From: Bacteroidota bacterium
GTDB lineage: Bacteria; Bacteroidota; Bacteroidia; Cytophagales; Cyclobacteriaceae
Assembly (NCBI GenBank): GCA_027592755.1
Contig: JAQCLE010000002.1
Span: forward strand, 48,670-112,669
Direction of reading: 5' to 3'
DNA length: 64,000 bases
Positions 26,470-38,296 of the stretch are shown here, one piece after another (the stretch's first letter is position 1; each line of letters starts with the position of its first letter). The translations under genes were made by a program, and so were the position numbers. The notes beneath the pieces were generated by a model. That model did no database searches. It was not told the origin of the DNA and saw only the letters and a program-made list of their open reading frames with translations.

Positions 26470-26910
26470 ATGGCAAAAGAGATTAGTGGTTATCTGAAAT
26501 TACAAGCAAGAGGAGGACAGGCGAACCCTTCACCTCCAATTGGACCCGCATTAGGTAGTAAGGGTTTGAATATTATGGAGTTCTGTAAGCAGTTCAATGG
26601 AAGGACGCAGGATAAAATGGGACAATTAATACCTGTACTCATTACCATATATAAAGACAAGTCTTTTGATTTCATAATAAAGACACCACCAGCACCAGTG
26701 CTTATCCTTGAAGCCATTAAGGCAAAAAAAGGCTCAGGTGAACCCAACAGGGCAAAGGTTGGTTCTATTACCTGGGATCAAATAAAAAAAATCGCAGAAT
26801 TGAAGATGCCGGATTTGAATGCATTCAAAATTGAATCAGCTATGCGAATGGTTGCAGGCACTGCCAGGAGTATGGGAGTTAACGTAAAAGGGCAAGCTCC
26901 TCAGAGCTAA
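26470..26910 (+). CDS. rplK: 50S ribosomal protein L11
   Basis: 146 residues. The N-terminal proline-rich segment [21 protein letters not shown] is the thiostrepton-side domain, and [17 protein letters not shown] is the conserved end of the rRNA-binding domain. It forms the GTPase-associated stalk base. Begins 7 nt after nusG. Confidence 0.98.
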   Translation: MAKEISGYLKLQARGGQANPSPPIGPALGSKGLNIMEFCKQFNGRTQDKMGQLIPVLITIYKDKSFDFIIKTPPAPVLILEAIKAKKGSGEPNRAKVGSITWDQIKKIAELKMPDLNAFKIESAMRMVAGTARSMGVNVKGQAPQS

Positions 26911-26918
26911 ATATTGAA

Positions 26919-27617
26919 ATGGGAAAATTAACTAAGAATAAGAAAGAGGCGCTTAAGCATTACGATCCTGAGAAGTCGTATTCATTGCTGGAAGCTTCTG
27001 ACGTTGTGAAGAAGATTACTTTCAGCAAATTTGACGGATCAGTTGATCTTGATATCAGACTGGGTGTAGATCCAAAAAAGGCTGACCAAATGGTTAGAGG
27101 AGTTGTAACATTACCTCATGGAGTCGGTAAAGAAGTGAGGGTTTTGGTATTATGCACAGCAGATAAAGAACAGGAAGCCAAAAAAGCGGGTGCAGACCAT
27201 GTCGGTCTTGATGATTACATAAAAAAAATTGAAGGTGGCTGGACAGATATTGATGTTATTATAACCATGCCTACCGTTATGGCCAAAGTTGGCAAACTTG
27301 GTCGTGTTCTTGGCCCTCGCGGATTAATGCCAAATCCAAAATCGGGCACCGTGACCTTGGATGTCGCCAAAGCAGTGACTGAAGTTAAAGCCGGTAAAAT
27401 TGATTTTAAGGTGGATAAGTTTGGAATTATTCATGCAAGTATAGGTAAGGTATCATTTTCTCCTGAGCAAATACATGAAAATGCTACGGAGATGATAAAC
27501 ACCATCATCAAATTGAAACCATCCTCGACAAAGGGGACATATTTTAAAAATATTAGTATGTCTAGTACTATGAGCAGTAGTATTAGAATAGATAAAAATA
27601 CAATTAGCGGTATCTAA
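26919..27617 (+). CDS. rplA: 50S ribosomal protein L1
   Basis: 232 residues. [22 protein letters not shown] and [19 protein letters not shown] are the family's signature stretches. The C-terminus ends in a Ser-rich tail (about 215-232) containing [12 protein letters not shown]1 also represses its own mRNA in other bacteria; no L1-site mimic was identified here. Confidence 0.97.
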   Translation: MGKLTKNKKEALKHYDPEKSYSLLEASDVVKKITFSKFDGSVDLDIRLGVDPKKADQMVRGVVTLPHGVGKEVRVLVLCTADKEQEAKKAGADHVGLDDYIKKIEGGWTDIDVIITMPTVMAKVGKLGRVLGPRGLMPNPKSGTVTLDVAKAVTEVKAGKIDFKVDKFGIIHASIGKVSFSPEQIHENATEMINTIIKLKPSSTKGTYFKNISMSSTMSSSIRIDKNTISGI

Positions 27618-27619
27618 TC

Positions 27620-28147
27620 ATGATCAGGGAACAAAAAGGTAAGATAATTGACGCATTGGCTGAAAAATTGGCCAATACCAGTTACTTCTATTTGACTGAC
27701 GCTTCGGGACTTTCAGTTGCCCAGGTGAATGCATTTAGGCAGATGTGTTATGATAAGGGAGTTGAATACCAAGTGGTCAAGAATACTCTAATTAAGAAGG
27801 CACTTGAAAAGCAGGATGCGGATTATTCTGAATTGGATGAGGCGTTAAAAGGGTTTTCAGGAATTCTCTTCTCACAGGAGTCCGGCAAATTACCTGCCGG
27901 CATTATCAAGCAATTTCATAAAACTGACAAGGAAGGCAGGCCGAAATTAAAGGCTGCTTCCATAGAGTCCGCCCTATATATTGGGGGGGAACATTTAAAT
28001 GCGCTCAGTGAGCTCAAGTCTAAAAATGAACTCATTGGTGAAATTATTGGCCTGTTGCAATCACCGGTAAATAATGTTCTTTCCGCTTTGTTAAGTGGAC
28101 GGAATAAATTAGCTGGTATTGTAAAAACTTTGTCGGAGCGGGAATAA
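27620..28147 (+). CDS. rplJ: 50S ribosomal protein L10
   Basis: 175 residues. The N-terminal rRNA-binding half contains [20 protein letters not shown] and [12 protein letters not shown]. The C-terminal helix (about 135-175) anchors L7/L12 dimers. It starts 2 nt after the rplA stop, indicating translational coupling. Confidence 0.96.
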   Translation: MIREQKGKIIDALAEKLANTSYFYLTDASGLSVAQVNAFRQMCYDKGVEYQVVKNTLIKKALEKQDADYSELDEALKGFSGILFSQESGKLPAGIIKQFHKTDKEGRPKLKAASIESALYIGGEHLNALSELKSKNELIGEIIGLLQSPVNNVLSALLSGRNKLAGIVKTLSERE

Positions 28148-28185
28148 GTTTAAATTATTATAAAAAAAAATTAATTGTAAGTAAA

Positions 28186-28572
28186 ATGGCAGATTTAAAA
28201 TCATTCGCTGACCAGTTGGTTAACTTAACTGTTAAAGAAGTTAATGAATTGGCTGATATTCTAAAAGATGAGTATGGCATAGAGCCTGCAGCAGCAGCGG
28301 CTCCTGTTATGGTAGCAGGCGGTGCAGCCGGAGGTGATGGCGCAGCGGCAGTTGAAGAGAAATCAACGTTCGATGTAGTTCTAACTTTCGCTGGACAGTC
28401 TAAGTTGGCTGTTGTTAAATTAGTTAAGGAATTAACCGGTCTTGGCTTGAAAGAAGCTAAAGAATTGGTTGATGCCGCTCCTAAGGCTGTGAAAGAAGGT
28501 GTTGCAAAAGATGAGGCTGAAGCTTTGAAAAAGCAGCTTGAGGAAGCTGGAGCTGAAGTCGAGTTGAAATAA
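28186..28572 (+). CDS. rplL: 50S ribosomal protein L7/L12
   Basis: 128 residues. An N-terminal dimerisation helix pair, an Ala/Gly-rich hinge (about 37-52, [17 protein letters not shown]) and the C-terminal factor-binding domain [20 protein letters not shown], ending GAEVELK. It recruits EF-Tu and EF-G. The 38-nt gap from rplJ is larger than those around it, as is usual for this more strongly translated gene. Confidence 0.97.
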   Translation: MADLKSFADQLVNLTVKEVNELADILKDEYGIEPAAAAAPVMVAGGAAGGDGAAAVEEKSTFDVVLTFAGQSKLAVVKLVKELTGLGLKEAKELVDAAPKAVKEGVAKDEAEALKKQLEEAGAEVELK

Positions 28573-28611
28573 TTATTGACCGCTTCTAACCGGCCTTGAT
28601 TAGGATATTTA

Positions 28612-28636
28612 GGCCCCAATATAATTGGGGTCTTTT
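28612..28636 (+). terminator. Attenuator hairpin between rplL and rpoB
   Basis: A 9-bp stem, GGCCCCAAT with ATTGGGGTC (one G-T pair), 3-nt loop, then TTTT. It sits 40 nt after rplL. As at the rplL-rpoB junction in other bacteria, it probably lowers polymerase output relative to ribosomal proteins. Confidence 0.7.
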
Positions 28637-28669
28637 CCTGTTTATACAAACACAGACCCGTTAGGGTGA

Positions 28670-28678
28670 TAAAATTTG
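28670..28678 (+). promoter_or_regulatory. Weak candidate promoter for rpoBC
   Basis: TAAAATTTG is one base longer than TAnnTTTG and is followed by CAG, as at the strong promoters of this region. No -33 TTG is visible. It lies between the attenuator and the rpoB start. Confidence 0.25.
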
Positions 28679-28723
28679 CAGAATGCCTGCGACTATATTT
28701 CTAATAACTAAACTGATTTAGCC

Positions 28724-31700
28724 TTGGCAGTAAATATTTCAGGAAGAAAGAATTTTTCTTCAATCAAAAGAGTTATTGACTATCCCGATTTTCTTGATGT
28801 ACAAGTTCGATCTTTCAGGGATTTTTTTCAGTTAGAAACTCCGGCTGAAAAACGGGTACAAGAAGGACTTTATAAAGTATTTTCTGAGAATTTTCCTATT
28901 AGTGATTCAAGAGAAAATTATGTCCTTGAATTTATTGACTACCTGGTGGATCCGCCAAAGTATAATGTAGACGAATGCATTGAACGGGGTCTCACCAATT
29001 CAGTTCCTCTCAAAGCAAAACTTCGCTTGTTATGTAATGATGAGGACAATGAGGATTTTGAGACGATAGAGCAGGAAGTCTTTCTTGGGAATATACCTTA
29101 TATGACCGATAAGGGTTCGTTTGTAATCAATGGGGCTGAAAGAGTTATAGTATCACAACTTCACCGTTCACCAGGTGTGTTCTTTGCTCAAAGCAAACAT
29201 ACAAATGGTACGAAGCTTTATTCTGCCAGGATCATTCCTTTTAAAGGTTCATGGATTGAGTTTGCCACGGACGTAAACAATGTCATGTATTCTTACATCG
29301 ATCGTAAGAAGAAATTTCCTGTTACCACACTACTAAGAGCTATTGGTTACGGTACGGATAAGGACATGCTTGATCTTTTTGGGCTTTCAGAAGAAGTTAA
29401 CGCCACCAATAAGGATCTTAAAAAGGTAATCGGAAGGAAACTTGCAGCAAGGGTTTTGAGAACGTGGACAGAGGACTTCGTTGACGAAGATACAGGAGAA
29501 GTAGTATCTATTGATAGAAATGAAGTGCTGTTGGAACGTGATTCAATCCTCGCGGCTGAAGACATTGAAATAATTGTAGAGTCAGGTACCAAATCTATCA
29601 TCCTTCATAGGGAAGATGTTAATATTACCGATTACTCGATCGTATATAACACACTTCAAAAGGACAATTCAAATTCAGAAAAGGAGGCCGTAGAGCAGAT
29701 TTACCGTCAACTGAGGAATACCGAAGCTCCGGATGAGCAGACTGCCAGGGATGTAATTCAGAGTTTGTTTTTCAGTGACAAACGTTATGACCTTGGTGAG
29801 GTTGGTAGGTATAGAATAAACAGGAGGCTGGGACTGGAAATAGACCCTGATACAAAGGTTCTTACGAGAGAAGATATCATTCAAATTGTCAAATACCTTA
29901 TCGGGCTGATTAACTCGAAGGCAGTTGTCGATGATATCGACCATTTGAGTAACAGAAGGGTGAGAACAGTTGGAGAGCAGCTATATGCTCAATTTGGCGT
30001 TGGTCTTTCCAGAATGGCAAGAACAATCAAGGAGAGGATGAACGTTAGGGACAATGAGGACTTCAAGCCTGTCGATCTTATCAATGCCAGAACGTTGTCA
30101 TCGGTGATTAACTCCTTCTTTGGAACAAACCAATTATCTCAATTCATGGATCAAACAAATCCATTATCAGAGATAACTCACAAAAGAAGAATGTCGGCGT
30201 TAGGGCCAGGTGGACTTTCAAGGGAGAGAGCTGGTTTCGAGGTCAGGGATGTCCATTATACACATTATGGTCGTTTGTGTACTATTGAAACTCCGGAAGG
30301 GCCAAATATCGGCTTGATTTCATCACTTTGTGTGCACGCCAAAGTGAATAGCATGGGCTTCATTGAAACACCATACCGCTTAGTAAATAAGGGGCATGTA
30401 ACTGATGATGTGATATATTTAACAGCTGAAGAAGAAGATACTTTTAACATCGCCCAGGCAAATGCTCCGTTAAATGAGAAGAGCCATTTTGTTAATCAGA
30501 AGGTAAAAGCACGTTTTGAAGGTGATTTTCCTATCGTTGATAGAGATGAAGTGAAGTATATGGACATTGCTCCTAATCAGATCGTGTCAGTGGCCGCTTC
30601 AATGATACCTTTCCTTGAACATGATGATGCCAACAGGGCACTTATGGGATCCAACATGCAGCGTCAGGCTGTTCCTTTGTTAAAACCTGAATCACCAATT
30701 GTGGGTACAGGGTTGGAAGAAAGACTTGCAAGAGATTCGCGTTCCCTGATAATCGCAGAAGGTACCGGAGTAATTGAGTATGTAGATGCCAATAAGATTG
30801 TCATCAAATACGATCTTGACGACGATATGAGATTGATATCATTTGACGTAGAAAAAGTCACTTATGATTTGATCAAATTTAGGAGGACTAATCAGGATAC
30901 CTGTATTAATCTTAAACCACTTGTTTTTAAAGGTGACAAAGTCAAAAAAGGGCAGATACTTTGTGAAGGATTTGCAACACAAGGAGGTGAATTAGCACTT
31001 GGACAAAACCTAAAAGTGGCTTTCATGCCTTGGCAGGGCTACAACTTTGAGGATGCAATTGTAATTTCTGAGAGGGTAGTGAGAAACGATACCTTTACAT
31101 CGATTCATATAGAGGAGTTTGAACTCGAAGTTCGAGATACCAAACGGGGAGAGGAAGAGTTTACTTCAGAAATACCAAATGTTTCTGAGGAGGCTATCAA
31201 AAATATCGATGAGAATGGTATTATAAGAATAGGCGCTGAGATAAAAGAAGGTGATATTCTTATTGGTAAAATCACACCAAAAGGTGAATCTGACCCCACA
31301 CCGGAAGAAAAATTGCTAAGGGCAATCTTCGGAGATAAAGCTGGTGACGTTAAAGATGCATCTTTGAAAGCACCCCCGTCATTGCGAGGTGTTGTTATAG
31401 GTACCAAGCTCTTCTCAAAGCCTAGGAAAGACAAAGATTTACGAGCCAGGTCGAAGAAAGAAGTAGAACAACTGAAAAACAAGTATAGTCAGGCGTTACT
31501 TCAGTTACGTTCACGAATGATTGAAAAAGTCGTGAAATTGCTCGACGGGAAAGAGTGCTTAGGTGTTAAGCACAAATTCGGTGAAGAGGTAATGCCAAAA
31601 GGAGGGAAATTTAACGCGAAAAATATTGAGCAAAATATTTTTCCACCGAAGAACATATATAAGGACGAAAGCACTTATAATGTTCAGGAGGAAGTAAATC

Positions 31701-32587
31701 TAATCTCTGATATCAATTTGGATAATTGGACCAAAGATCCAAGGACCAATGAGCTGCTTTTGGATTTGGTTAAGAGTTATTTAAAGAAGAGAAATGAAAT
31801 AGCTGGCGAGTTCAAAAGAGAGAGATTTACATTAGAAGTAGGTGATGAATTGCCCACCGGAATTGTTCAGTTGGCTAAAGTTTATGTAGCCAAGAAGAGG
31901 AAGTTGAAAGTTGGCGATAAAATGGCCGGTAGGCATGGTAATAAGGGAGTTGTGGCCAAGATTGTTAGGGAAGAAGATATGCCTTTTATGGAAGATGGCA
32001 CTCCCCTTGACATTGTGCTTAACCCCTTGGGTGTTCCTTCAAGAATGAACATTGGACAGATCTATGAAACTGTTCTCGGATGGGCAGGCTTAAAGCTTGG
32101 AAGGAAATACGCGACTCCAATTTTTGATGGCGCCTCACTTCAGCAAGTTGAGGATGAATTGAAGGAGGCTGGTATGACCGATTTTGGTCGAATGCGCTTA
32201 CACGATGGACTTACTGGTCATATATTTGACCAGCCTACAACTATCGGGGTAATTTATATGCTTAAACTTGGTCATCTTGTTGATGATAAAATGCATGCCA
32301 GATCAATTGGTCCATACTCCCTAATTACGCAACAACCCCTGGGAGGTAAAGCACAATTTGGTGGTCAGAGATTTGGAGAGATGGAAGTATGGGCTCTTGA
32401 GGCCTTTGGAGCATCACATGTTCTACAAGAAATTCTTACTATAAAATCTGATGATGTAATTGGCAGAGCCAAAGCTTATGAAGCGATAGTCAAAGGCGAA
32501 AATATGGGTAAACCAAATATCCCTGAATCGTTTAATGTATTGGTTCATGAGCTTCGAGGATTGGCACTTGAAATCACATTAGAATAA
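28724..32587 (+). CDS. rpoB: DNA-directed RNA polymerase subunit beta
   Basis: 1287 residues. The start must be the TTG at 28724: an in-frame TAA lies at 28709-28711 and no ATG or GTG occurs before the conserved [13 protein letters not shown]. The rifampicin region [20 protein letters not shown] ... [12 protein letters not shown] looks wild type. The catalytic-domain stretches [33 protein letters not shown] and the C-terminal [16 protein letters not shown] are present. It forms the polymerase core with rpoC (49-nt gap) and rpoA at 52.9 kb. The rare start codon may reduce initiation. Confidence 0.99.
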   Translation: MAVNISGRKNFSSIKRVIDYPDFLDVQVRSFRDFFQLETPAEKRVQEGLYKVFSENFPISDSRENYVLEFIDYLVDPPKYNVDECIERGLTNSVPLKAKLRLLCNDEDNEDFETIEQEVFLGNIPYMTDKGSFVINGAERVIVSQLHRSPGVFFAQSKHTNGTKLYSARIIPFKGSWIEFATDVNNVMYSYIDRKKKFPVTTLLRAIGYGTDKDMLDLFGLSEEVNATNKDLKKVIGRKLAARVLRTWTEDFVDEDTGEVVSIDRNEVLLERDSILAAEDIEIIVESGTKSIILHREDVNITDYSIVYNTLQKDNSNSEKEAVEQIYRQLRNTEAPDEQTARDVIQSLFFSDKRYDLGEVGRYRINRRLGLEIDPDTKVLTREDIIQIVKYLIGLINSKAVVDDIDHLSNRRVRTVGEQLYAQFGVGLSRMARTIKERMNVRDNEDFKPVDLINARTLSSVINSFFGTNQLSQFMDQTNPLSEITHKRRMSALGPGGLSRERAGFEVRDVHYTHYGRLCTIETPEGPNIGLISSLCVHAKVNSMGFIETPYRLVNKGHVTDDVIYLTAEEEDTFNIAQANAPLNEKSHFVNQKVKARFEGDFPIVDRDEVKYMDIAPNQIVSVAASMIPFLEHDDANRALMGSNMQRQAVPLLKPESPIVGTGLEERLARDSRSLIIAEGTGVIEYVDANKIVIKYDLDDDMRLISFDVEKVTYDLIKFRRTNQDTCINLKPLVFKGDKVKKGQILCEGFATQGGELALGQNLKVAFMPWQGYNFEDAIVISERVVRNDTFTSIHIEEFELEVRDTKRGEEEFTSEIPNVSEEAIKNIDENGIIRIGAEIKEGDILIGKITPKGESDPTPEEKLLRAIFGDKAGDVKDASLKAPPSLRGVVIGTKLFSKPRKDKDLRARSKKEVEQLKNKYSQALLQLRSRMIEKVVKLLDGKECLGVKHKFGEEVMPKGGKFNAKNIEQNIFPPKNIYKDESTYNVQEEVNLISDINLDNWTKDPRTNELLLDLVKSYLKKRNEIAGEFKRERFTLEVGDELPTGIVQLAKVYVAKKRKLKVGDKMAGRHGNKGVVAKIVREEDMPFMEDGTPLDIVLNPLGVPSRMNIGQIYETVLGWAGLKLGRKYATPIFDGASLQQVEDELKEAGMTDFGRMRLHDGLTGHIFDQPTTIGVIYMLKLGHLVDDKMHARSIGPYSLITQQPLGGKAQFGGQRFGEMEVWALEAFGASHVLQEILTIKSDDVIGRAKAYEAIVKGENMGKPNIPESFNVLVHELRGLALEITLE

Positions 32588-32636
32588 GTTTAAAAATTAA
32601 GGGTGCAAGCCCAAAACATCATATTCAACAAATAAT

Positions 32637-35600
32637 ATGGCATTTAGGAAAAGTAAAAAACTGAGCAACGATTTCACCAAGGTGACTGTCAGTCTGGCTT
32701 CACCGGAGTCCATTCTTGAGAGTTCACATGGGGAGGTTACACAGCCTGAAACCATCAATTACAGAACCTACAAGCCTGAAATGGGTGGGCTTTTTTGCGA
32801 GAGAATTTTTGGGCCTGTAAAAGACTGGGAATGTCACTGTGGAAAGTATAAGAGAATAAGGTACAAAGGAATCATTTGTGACCGATGCGGTGTTGAAGTG
32901 ACTGAAAAGAAAGTACGCCGTGAACGGATGGGTCATATTGAATTGATTGTACCTGTTGCTCACATTTGGTACTTCAAATCATTGCCTAATAAAATCGGCT
33001 ATTTATTAGGGTTACCTACTAAAAAGCTTGATCAGATCATCTATTATGAAAGATACGTTGTTATTCAGGCAGGCACCAAGTCAGAAGACAGTATCAATTA
33101 TCTGGACTTTCTTACTGAGGACGAGTATCTAGACATACTTGATAAATTGCCACGAGAAAATCAACTTCTCGAAGATGCGGATCCCAATAAATTCATCGCC
33201 AAAATGGGAGCTGAGGCTTTGGAAATGCTTTTATCCCGAATTGAGTTAGATGACCTTTCATATGAATTGAGGCATCAGGCTGCAACGGATACCTCACAAC
33301 AAAGAAAAACTGAAGCGCTAAAAAGATTGAAAGTAGTGGAAGCCTTCAGAGACGCCAGGACAAGGATAGAAAACAGACCGGAATGGATGGTAATTCGCAT
33401 GGTGCCCGTCATTCCTCCTGAATTGAGGCCATTGGTGCCATTAGACGGTGGTAGGTTCGCAACTTCTGATCTTAACGACCTCTATAGGAGGGTTATTATC
33501 AGGAATAACAGACTCAAAAGATTAATCGATATAAAGGCTCCTGAAGTAATTCTTAGAAACGAAAAAAGAATGCTTCAGGAAGCCGTGGATTCACTTTTTG
33601 ATAACTCCAGGAAGGTGAATGCAGTAAGAGCGGATGGGAACAGGGCGTTGAAATCATTGAGTGATATGCTCAAGGGTAAGCAGGGAAGATTCCGTCAAAA
33701 TTTGTTGGGTAAAAGGGTTGATTATTCGGGGCGCTCTGTCATTGTTGTGGGCCCGGAATTGAAAATGCATGAATGTGGCCTTCCTAAGGAGATGGCGGCT
33801 GAACTTTTCAAGCCGTTTATAATTAGGAAACTGATAGAAAGAGGAATTGTAAAAACAGTAAAGTCTGCTAAGAAAATTGTTGATAGGAAGGATCCAGTCG
33901 TATGGGATATCCTGGAAAATGTGCTAAAGGGGCATCCTGTCATGTTAAATAGAGCGCCGACACTTCACCGACTCGGCATTCAGGCATTCCAGCCAAAATT
34001 GATCGAAGGAAAAGCAATTCAACTCCACCCTTTGGCGTGTACTGCTTTTAATGCTGACTTTGATGGCGACCAAATGGCAGTGCACGTGCCACTGGGGCAT
34101 GAAGCGATACTAGAAGCTTCATTGTTAATGTTGGCATCGCATAATATTCTTAATCCTGCGAACGGAAACCCAATTACTGTTCCTTCACAAGACATGGTTC
34201 TTGGGTTATATTATTTAACCAAAGGTCGTGAGAGTGTTAGTCCCAATAAGGAACCGGGAGAGGGAATGAGGTTCTATGGTCCCGAAGAAGTGATTATGGC
34301 AATAAATGAAGGAGTACTTTCAAAACATGCTTATATCAAGGTTAGAGTTACGGTTAGGGAGAAAGATGAATTGGTAACCAAATTGGTTGATACGGTAGCA
34401 GGTCGTGTCATTTTTAATCAATTCATTCCAAAAGAAGTAGGATACATTGATGAGCTTTTAACCAAGAAAAAATTACAAAAGATTATCGCCCAGGTTGTGA
34501 AAATTTCTGGAATTGCGAAAGGAGCAGAGTTTCTTGATAATATTAAAGAGTTAGGCTTTAAAATGGCCTACCTGGGTGGCCTTTCAATCGGACTTGGAGA
34601 TATTGGCATTCCGAAAGCGAAAAAGACGCTGATTATTCAGGCCAAAGAAGAAGTTGATGTGGTTTGGAACAATTATTTAATGGGCCTTATCACTGATAAC
34701 GAAAGATATAATCAGGTAATTGATATCTGGACAAGGATTAACTCTCAAATTACGAATACCCTAATGCAGCAACTAGCTGAGGATCAAAATGGATTCAACT
34801 CCATTTACATGATGATGCACTCTGGTGCCAGGGGTTCAAGAGAGCAGGTGAGGCAACTCGGAGGTATGAGAGGTTTGATGGCTAAACCTCAGAAAAACAT
34901 TCAAGGATCAGTTGGGGAGATTATCGAAAACCCTATTTTATCTAACTTCAAAGAAGGACTTGATGTAATTGAATACTTTATTTCCACACACGGTGCTCGT
35001 AAAGGTTTAGCTGACACAGCACTTAAAACTGCAGATGCAGGATACCTCACAAGAAGATTAGTAGATGTTTCTCAGGACGTTGTTATAAATGAAGATGATT
35101 GTGGCACACTAAGAGGGATAGTAACTACTGCGTTGAAGGACAATGAAGATATTGTCGAACCACTTTCTGAACGTATTCTTGGAAGGGTTTCAGTACACGA
35201 TATTTATAATCCATTAACCGAAGAGCTTATCATAACATCAGGTGATGAAATCACAGAGGAAGTGGCTGACAAAATTGATGAAACAAGTATTGAGGAGGTA
35301 GAAATACGATCAGTTTTAACATGTGAGACAAGAAGGGGTGTTTGTGTCAAATGTTATGGTCGTAACCTGACAACCGGAAAATTAGCGCATCTTGGAGAAG
35401 CTGTAGGAGTTATTGCAGCACAATCAATTGGTGAGCCAGGAACTCAGCTTACATTAAGAACTTTTCACGTGGGAGGCACCGCATCAAACATAGCGGTGGA
35501 TGCTAACATCAAGGCTAAATTTGATGGCATAGTTGAGTTCGACCGTGTTAGTACAATCAAAACAACCAACGCTGAAGGAGAAAAGGTCGAGGTGATTATG

Positions 35601-36947
35601 GGTCGTTCCGGTGAAATCAGGATAGTTGACAATGACGGGAAGGTACTCATGAGCAATCATATCCCATATGGCGCATTCTTAAAAGTTAAAGAAGGATCCA
35701 AGGTTACAAAAGGGCAGGAGTTCTGTGACTGGGATCCTTATAATGCAGTTATTCTCTCCGAGTTTGACGGTAAAATTGTTTTTGAAGCGATCGAAGAGGG
35801 TATTACTTATAAAGAAGAGTCGGATGAACAAACTGGTCACAGAGAGAAAGTAATTATTGACACCAAAGACAAGACCAAGAATCCCGCGATTGTTGTTGAT
35901 TATGGAGATGGCACCAAAGGATACAATATTCCAGTTGGTGCTCACCTCGCCGTTCAGGCGGGACAAAAAATCAAGGCGGGACAAATATTATCCAAAATAC
36001 CAAGGGTATTAAGTAAATCTCGCGACATCACCGGTGGTCTACCAAGAGTCCAGGAATTATTCGAGGCCAGAAATCCTTCAAACCCAGCGGTGGTAAGTGA
36101 AATTGACGGTGTGGTGACCTATGGTAGCATAAAACGAGGTAACAGAGAAATCTTTATTGAATCAAAAGATGGGGTTCAGAAAAGATACTTGGTATCCTTG
36201 TCAAAGCATATCCTTGTTCAGGACAATGATTATGTCAGAGCCGGTATTCCATTGTCTGATGGAGCTATAACTCCTAAAGATATTCTAGCGATCCAGGGGC
36301 CAACTGCAGTTCAGGAATATCTTGTAAACGAAATTCAGGAAGTTTATCGTTTGCAGGGTGTAAAGATTAATGATAAACATATCGAAGCAATCGTTCGTCA
36401 GATGATGCAAAAGATGATGATCATTGATGCAGGTGACACGAATTTCTTACCCAACCAGCAGGTTGACAGATGGGTATTCAGAGAAGAGAACGATACCATT
36501 CTGGATAAGAAAGTTGTTACTGACTCTGGAGATTCTGAGAATCTTAAACCCGGTATGATCATTACTTCCAGGCAAGTAAGAGATGAGAATTCAAGCCTTA
36601 GAAGAAAGGATATGAAATTAGTAGTCGTGAGAAATGCAGAGCCGGCAGTTTCCATGCCGACCCTTCAAGGGATCACTCAAGCGTCGCTCGGTACTGAAAG
36701 CTTTATCTCGGCAGCATCTTTCCAGGAGACTACCAAGGTGCTAAGCGAAGCAGCCATTCGAGGAAAGTCAGATAACCTTATTGGTTTGAAAGAAAACGTG
36801 ATTGTCGGTCATTTAATACCCGCGGGAACAGGTCAAAGAAGATTTGGAAGGTCAATAGTAGCTTCGAAAGAAGAGTATGACGCTCTGATTAGCTCCAAGA
36901 AAGAACATACCCATTCAGTTGAATTGGAAACTAATGAGTCAATATAA
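32637..36947 (+). CDS. rpoC: DNA-directed RNA polymerase subunit beta'
   Basis: 1436 residues. The N-terminal zinc site is C-H-C-G-K-Y-K ... C-D-R-C-G (about residues 63-83). The catalytic magnesium loop is [17 protein letters not shown] second zinc site is formed by [16 protein letters not shown] and upstream Cys residues. The bridge-helix/trigger-loop region [23 protein letters not shown] is intact. An insertion between the trigger loop halves and the C-terminus (about 960-1150, acidic and beta-rich) is longer than in Gram-positive enzymes. The stop codon overlaps the DUF3467 start by 1 nt. Confidence 0.99.
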   Translation: MAFRKSKKLSNDFTKVTVSLASPESILESSHGEVTQPETINYRTYKPEMGGLFCERIFGPVKDWECHCGKYKRIRYKGIICDRCGVEVTEKKVRRERMGHIELIVPVAHIWYFKSLPNKIGYLLGLPTKKLDQIIYYERYVVIQAGTKSEDSINYLDFLTEDEYLDILDKLPRENQLLEDADPNKFIAKMGAEALEMLLSRIELDDLSYELRHQAATDTSQQRKTEALKRLKVVEAFRDARTRIENRPEWMVIRMVPVIPPELRPLVPLDGGRFATSDLNDLYRRVIIRNNRLKRLIDIKAPEVILRNEKRMLQEAVDSLFDNSRKVNAVRADGNRALKSLSDMLKGKQGRFRQNLLGKRVDYSGRSVIVVGPELKMHECGLPKEMAAELFKPFIIRKLIERGIVKTVKSAKKIVDRKDPVVWDILENVLKGHPVMLNRAPTLHRLGIQAFQPKLIEGKAIQLHPLACTAFNADFDGDQMAVHVPLGHEAILEASLLMLASHNILNPANGNPITVPSQDMVLGLYYLTKGRESVSPNKEPGEGMRFYGPEEVIMAINEGVLSKHAYIKVRVTVREKDELVTKLVDTVAGRVIFNQFIPKEVGYIDELLTKKKLQKIIAQVVKISGIAKGAEFLDNIKELGFKMAYLGGLSIGLGDIGIPKAKKTLIIQAKEEVDVVWNNYLMGLITDNERYNQVIDIWTRINSQITNTLMQQLAEDQNGFNSIYMMMHSGARGSREQVRQLGGMRGLMAKPQKNIQGSVGEIIENPILSNFKEGLDVIEYFISTHGARKGLADTALKTADAGYLTRRLVDVSQDVVINEDDCGTLRGIVTTALKDNEDIVEPLSERILGRVSVHDIYNPLTEELIITSGDEITEEVADKIDETSIEEVEIRSVLTCETRRGVCVKCYGRNLTTGKLAHLGEAVGVIAAQSIGEPGTQLTLRTFHVGGTASNIAVDANIKAKFDGIVEFDRVSTIKTTNAEGEKVEVIMGRSGEIRIVDNDGKVLMSNHIPYGAFLKVKEGSKVTKGQEFCDWDPYNAVILSEFDGKIVFEAIEEGITYKEESDEQTGHREKVIIDTKDKTKNPAIVVDYGDGTKGYNIPVGAHLAVQAGQKIKAGQILSKIPRVLSKSRDITGGLPRVQELFEARNPSNPAVVSEIDGVVTYGSIKRGNREIFIESKDGVQKRYLVSLSKHILVQDNDYVRAGIPLSDGAITPKDILAIQGPTAVQEYLVNEIQEVYRLQGVKINDKHIEAIVRQMMQKMMIIDAGDTNFLPNQQVDRWVFREENDTILDKKVVTDSGDSENLKPGMIITSRQVRDENSSLRRKDMKLVVVRNAEPAVSMPTLQGITQASLGTESFISAASFQETTKVLSEAAIRGKSDNLIGLKENVIVGHLIPAGTGQRRFGRSIVASKEEYDALISSKKEHTHSVELETNESI

Positions 36948-37276
36948 TGCCTGAGGAAAAGAAGGAAGAGAAACGACAATCCAACCAGATTAATATAGAA
37001 CTTTCAGAGGAAATTGCTGAAGGAGTCTATGCAAATCTTGCGATGATTGCGCACTCAAATAGCGAATTCGTTATTGATTTCATCAGGTTAATGCCGGGAG
37101 TTCCAAAGGCAAAGGTAAAGTCCCGTGTAGTGATTACACCAGAACATGCAAGGAGGTTATTAAAAGCTCTTGAGGAGAATGTTAAAAAATATGAAAAAAC
37201 ATTTGGCCCGATAAAACAAAGTGATGAAGCTCCAAAATTTCCTATAAACTTTGGAGGGACAGTTGGAGAGGCATGA
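36947..37276 (+). CDS. DUF3467 protein coupled to rpoC
   Basis: 109 residues, soluble. A charged N-terminus (PEEKKEEKRQ) precedes INIELSEEIAEGVYANLAMIAHSNSEFVIDFIRLMPGVPKAKVKSRVVITPEHARRLL shortened here to its key features: E-G-x-Y-x-N, H-S-x-S-E-F-V-I-D-F and R-V-V-x-x-P-E-H-A. These fit DUF3467, a family of unknown function widespread in Bacteroidota. Its ATG overlaps the rpoC stop (TAATG), and a strong terminator follows, so it is the last gene of the polymerase unit. A polymerase-linked role is inference from position. Confidence 0.8.
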   Translation: MPEEKKEEKRQSNQINIELSEEIAEGVYANLAMIAHSNSEFVIDFIRLMPGVPKAKVKSRVVITPEHARRLLKALEENVKKYEKTFGPIKQSDEAPKFPINFGGTVGEA

Positions 37277-37295
37277 ATAAAATAGATCTAATGAG

Positions 37296-37328
37296 AAAAG
37301 CCTGTTCTTTTTTGGAACGGGCTTTTTT
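37296..37328 (+). terminator. Intrinsic terminator of the rpoBC unit
   Basis: Stem AAAAGCCTGTTC with GAACGGGCTTTT (one G-T pair), T-rich loop, then a run of T. It lies 20 nt after the DUF3467 stop. Confidence 0.9.
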
Positions 37329-37388
37329 AGTGCTGATTAATTTTAATTTGATATAGCAATCATCCTTTTATTTTATAATCTCATTCCC

Positions 37389-37396
37389 TACCTTTG
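37389..37396 (+). promoter_or_regulatory. Promoter -7 box of the rpsL-rpsG-fusA-rpsJ unit
   Basis: TACCTTTG matches the consensus exactly; the following bases read CACTCCCAATTT. A weak -33 element (TTTT around 37366-37369) lies about 19 nt upstream. The rpsL start is 37 nt further on. Confidence 0.65.
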
Positions 37397-37432
37397 CACT
37401 CCCAATTTTAGATTGACATATAAAATCAAGTA

Positions 37433-37813
37433 ATGCCAACTATACAACAACTCGTTCGAAAGGGGCGCAAAACGCTCACTTCAAAGTCTAAATCACCGGC
37501 GCTCGACTCATGCCCTCAACGGCGAGGTGTCTGCACCAGGGTTTATACTACAACACCTAAGAAGCCAAACTCTGCAATGAGAAAAGTTGCCCGTGTAAGA
37601 TTGACCAATCAAAAGGAGGTCAACGCTTATATACCAGGTGAGGGTCATAACCTTCAGGAACACTCTATTGTTTTAATAAGAGGAGGTAGGGTTAAGGATC
37701 TTCCGGGAGTTAGGTATCACATTATTCGTGGTGCACTAGATACAGCCGGCGTTGATGGCAGAACTCAAAGGAGATCTAAATACGGCGCTAAAAGACCGAA
37801 AGTAAAGAAATAA
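37433..37813 (+). CDS. rpsL: 30S ribosomal protein S12
   Basis: 126 residues. [12 protein letters not shown] contains Lys43, and [14 protein letters not shown] contains Lys88; these are the wild-type residues at the streptomycin-resistance positions, so no resistance change is seen. The protein acts in decoding at the A site. First gene of the str-type unit. Confidence 0.98.
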   Translation: MPTIQQLVRKGRKTLTSKSKSPALDSCPQRRGVCTRVYTTTPKKPNSAMRKVARVRLTNQKEVNAYIPGEGHNLQEHSIVLIRGGRVKDLPGVRYHIIRGALDTAGVDGRTQRRSKYGAKRPKVKK

Positions 37814-37820
37814 ATAAGCA

Positions 37821-38288
37821 ATGAGAAAAGCCAAGCCTAAAAAGAGGTATGTACTTCCTGATCCGAAATTCGGGGATGAAATGGTAACCAGGTTTATCAA
37901 TAATTTGATGTTGGACGGAAAGAAGAATACCGCAGCAGCAATTTTCTATGATGCTATTGTCATCATTGAGAATAAGACCAAACAAGATGGATTGGAGCTT
38001 TGGAAAAAAGCGCTTGGAAATATTATGCCAACTGTTGAAGTAAAAAGCAGAAGAGTTGGAGGTGCGACTTTCCAGGTGCCCCTTGAGGTAAGGCCTGATA
38101 GGAAAATATCTTTAGGAATTAAATGGATGATAAAGTACGCTAGACTGAGAGGAGAAAAAACTATGACTCAGCGTCTTGCCGGTGAAATTATTGCAGGCTC
38201 ATCTGGAGAAGGTGGAGCAGTTAAGAAAAAGGACGATACACACAGAATGGCCGAAGCGAACAAGGCCTTTTCACATTTTAGATTCTAA
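37821..38288 (+). CDS. rpsG: 30S ribosomal protein S7
   Basis: 155 residues, normal length, with the start [19 protein letters not shown] and [16 protein letters not shown]. It nucleates the 30S head. Begins 7 nt after rpsL; fusA begins 8 nt after it. Confidence 0.98.
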   Translation: MRKAKPKKRYVLPDPKFGDEMVTRFINNLMLDGKKNTAAAIFYDAIVIIENKTKQDGLELWKKALGNIMPTVEVKSRRVGGATFQVPLEVRPDRKISLGIKWMIKYARLRGEKTMTQRLAGEIIAGSSGEGGAVKKKDDTHRMAEANKAFSHFRF

Positions 38289-38296
38289 CACCGGTA

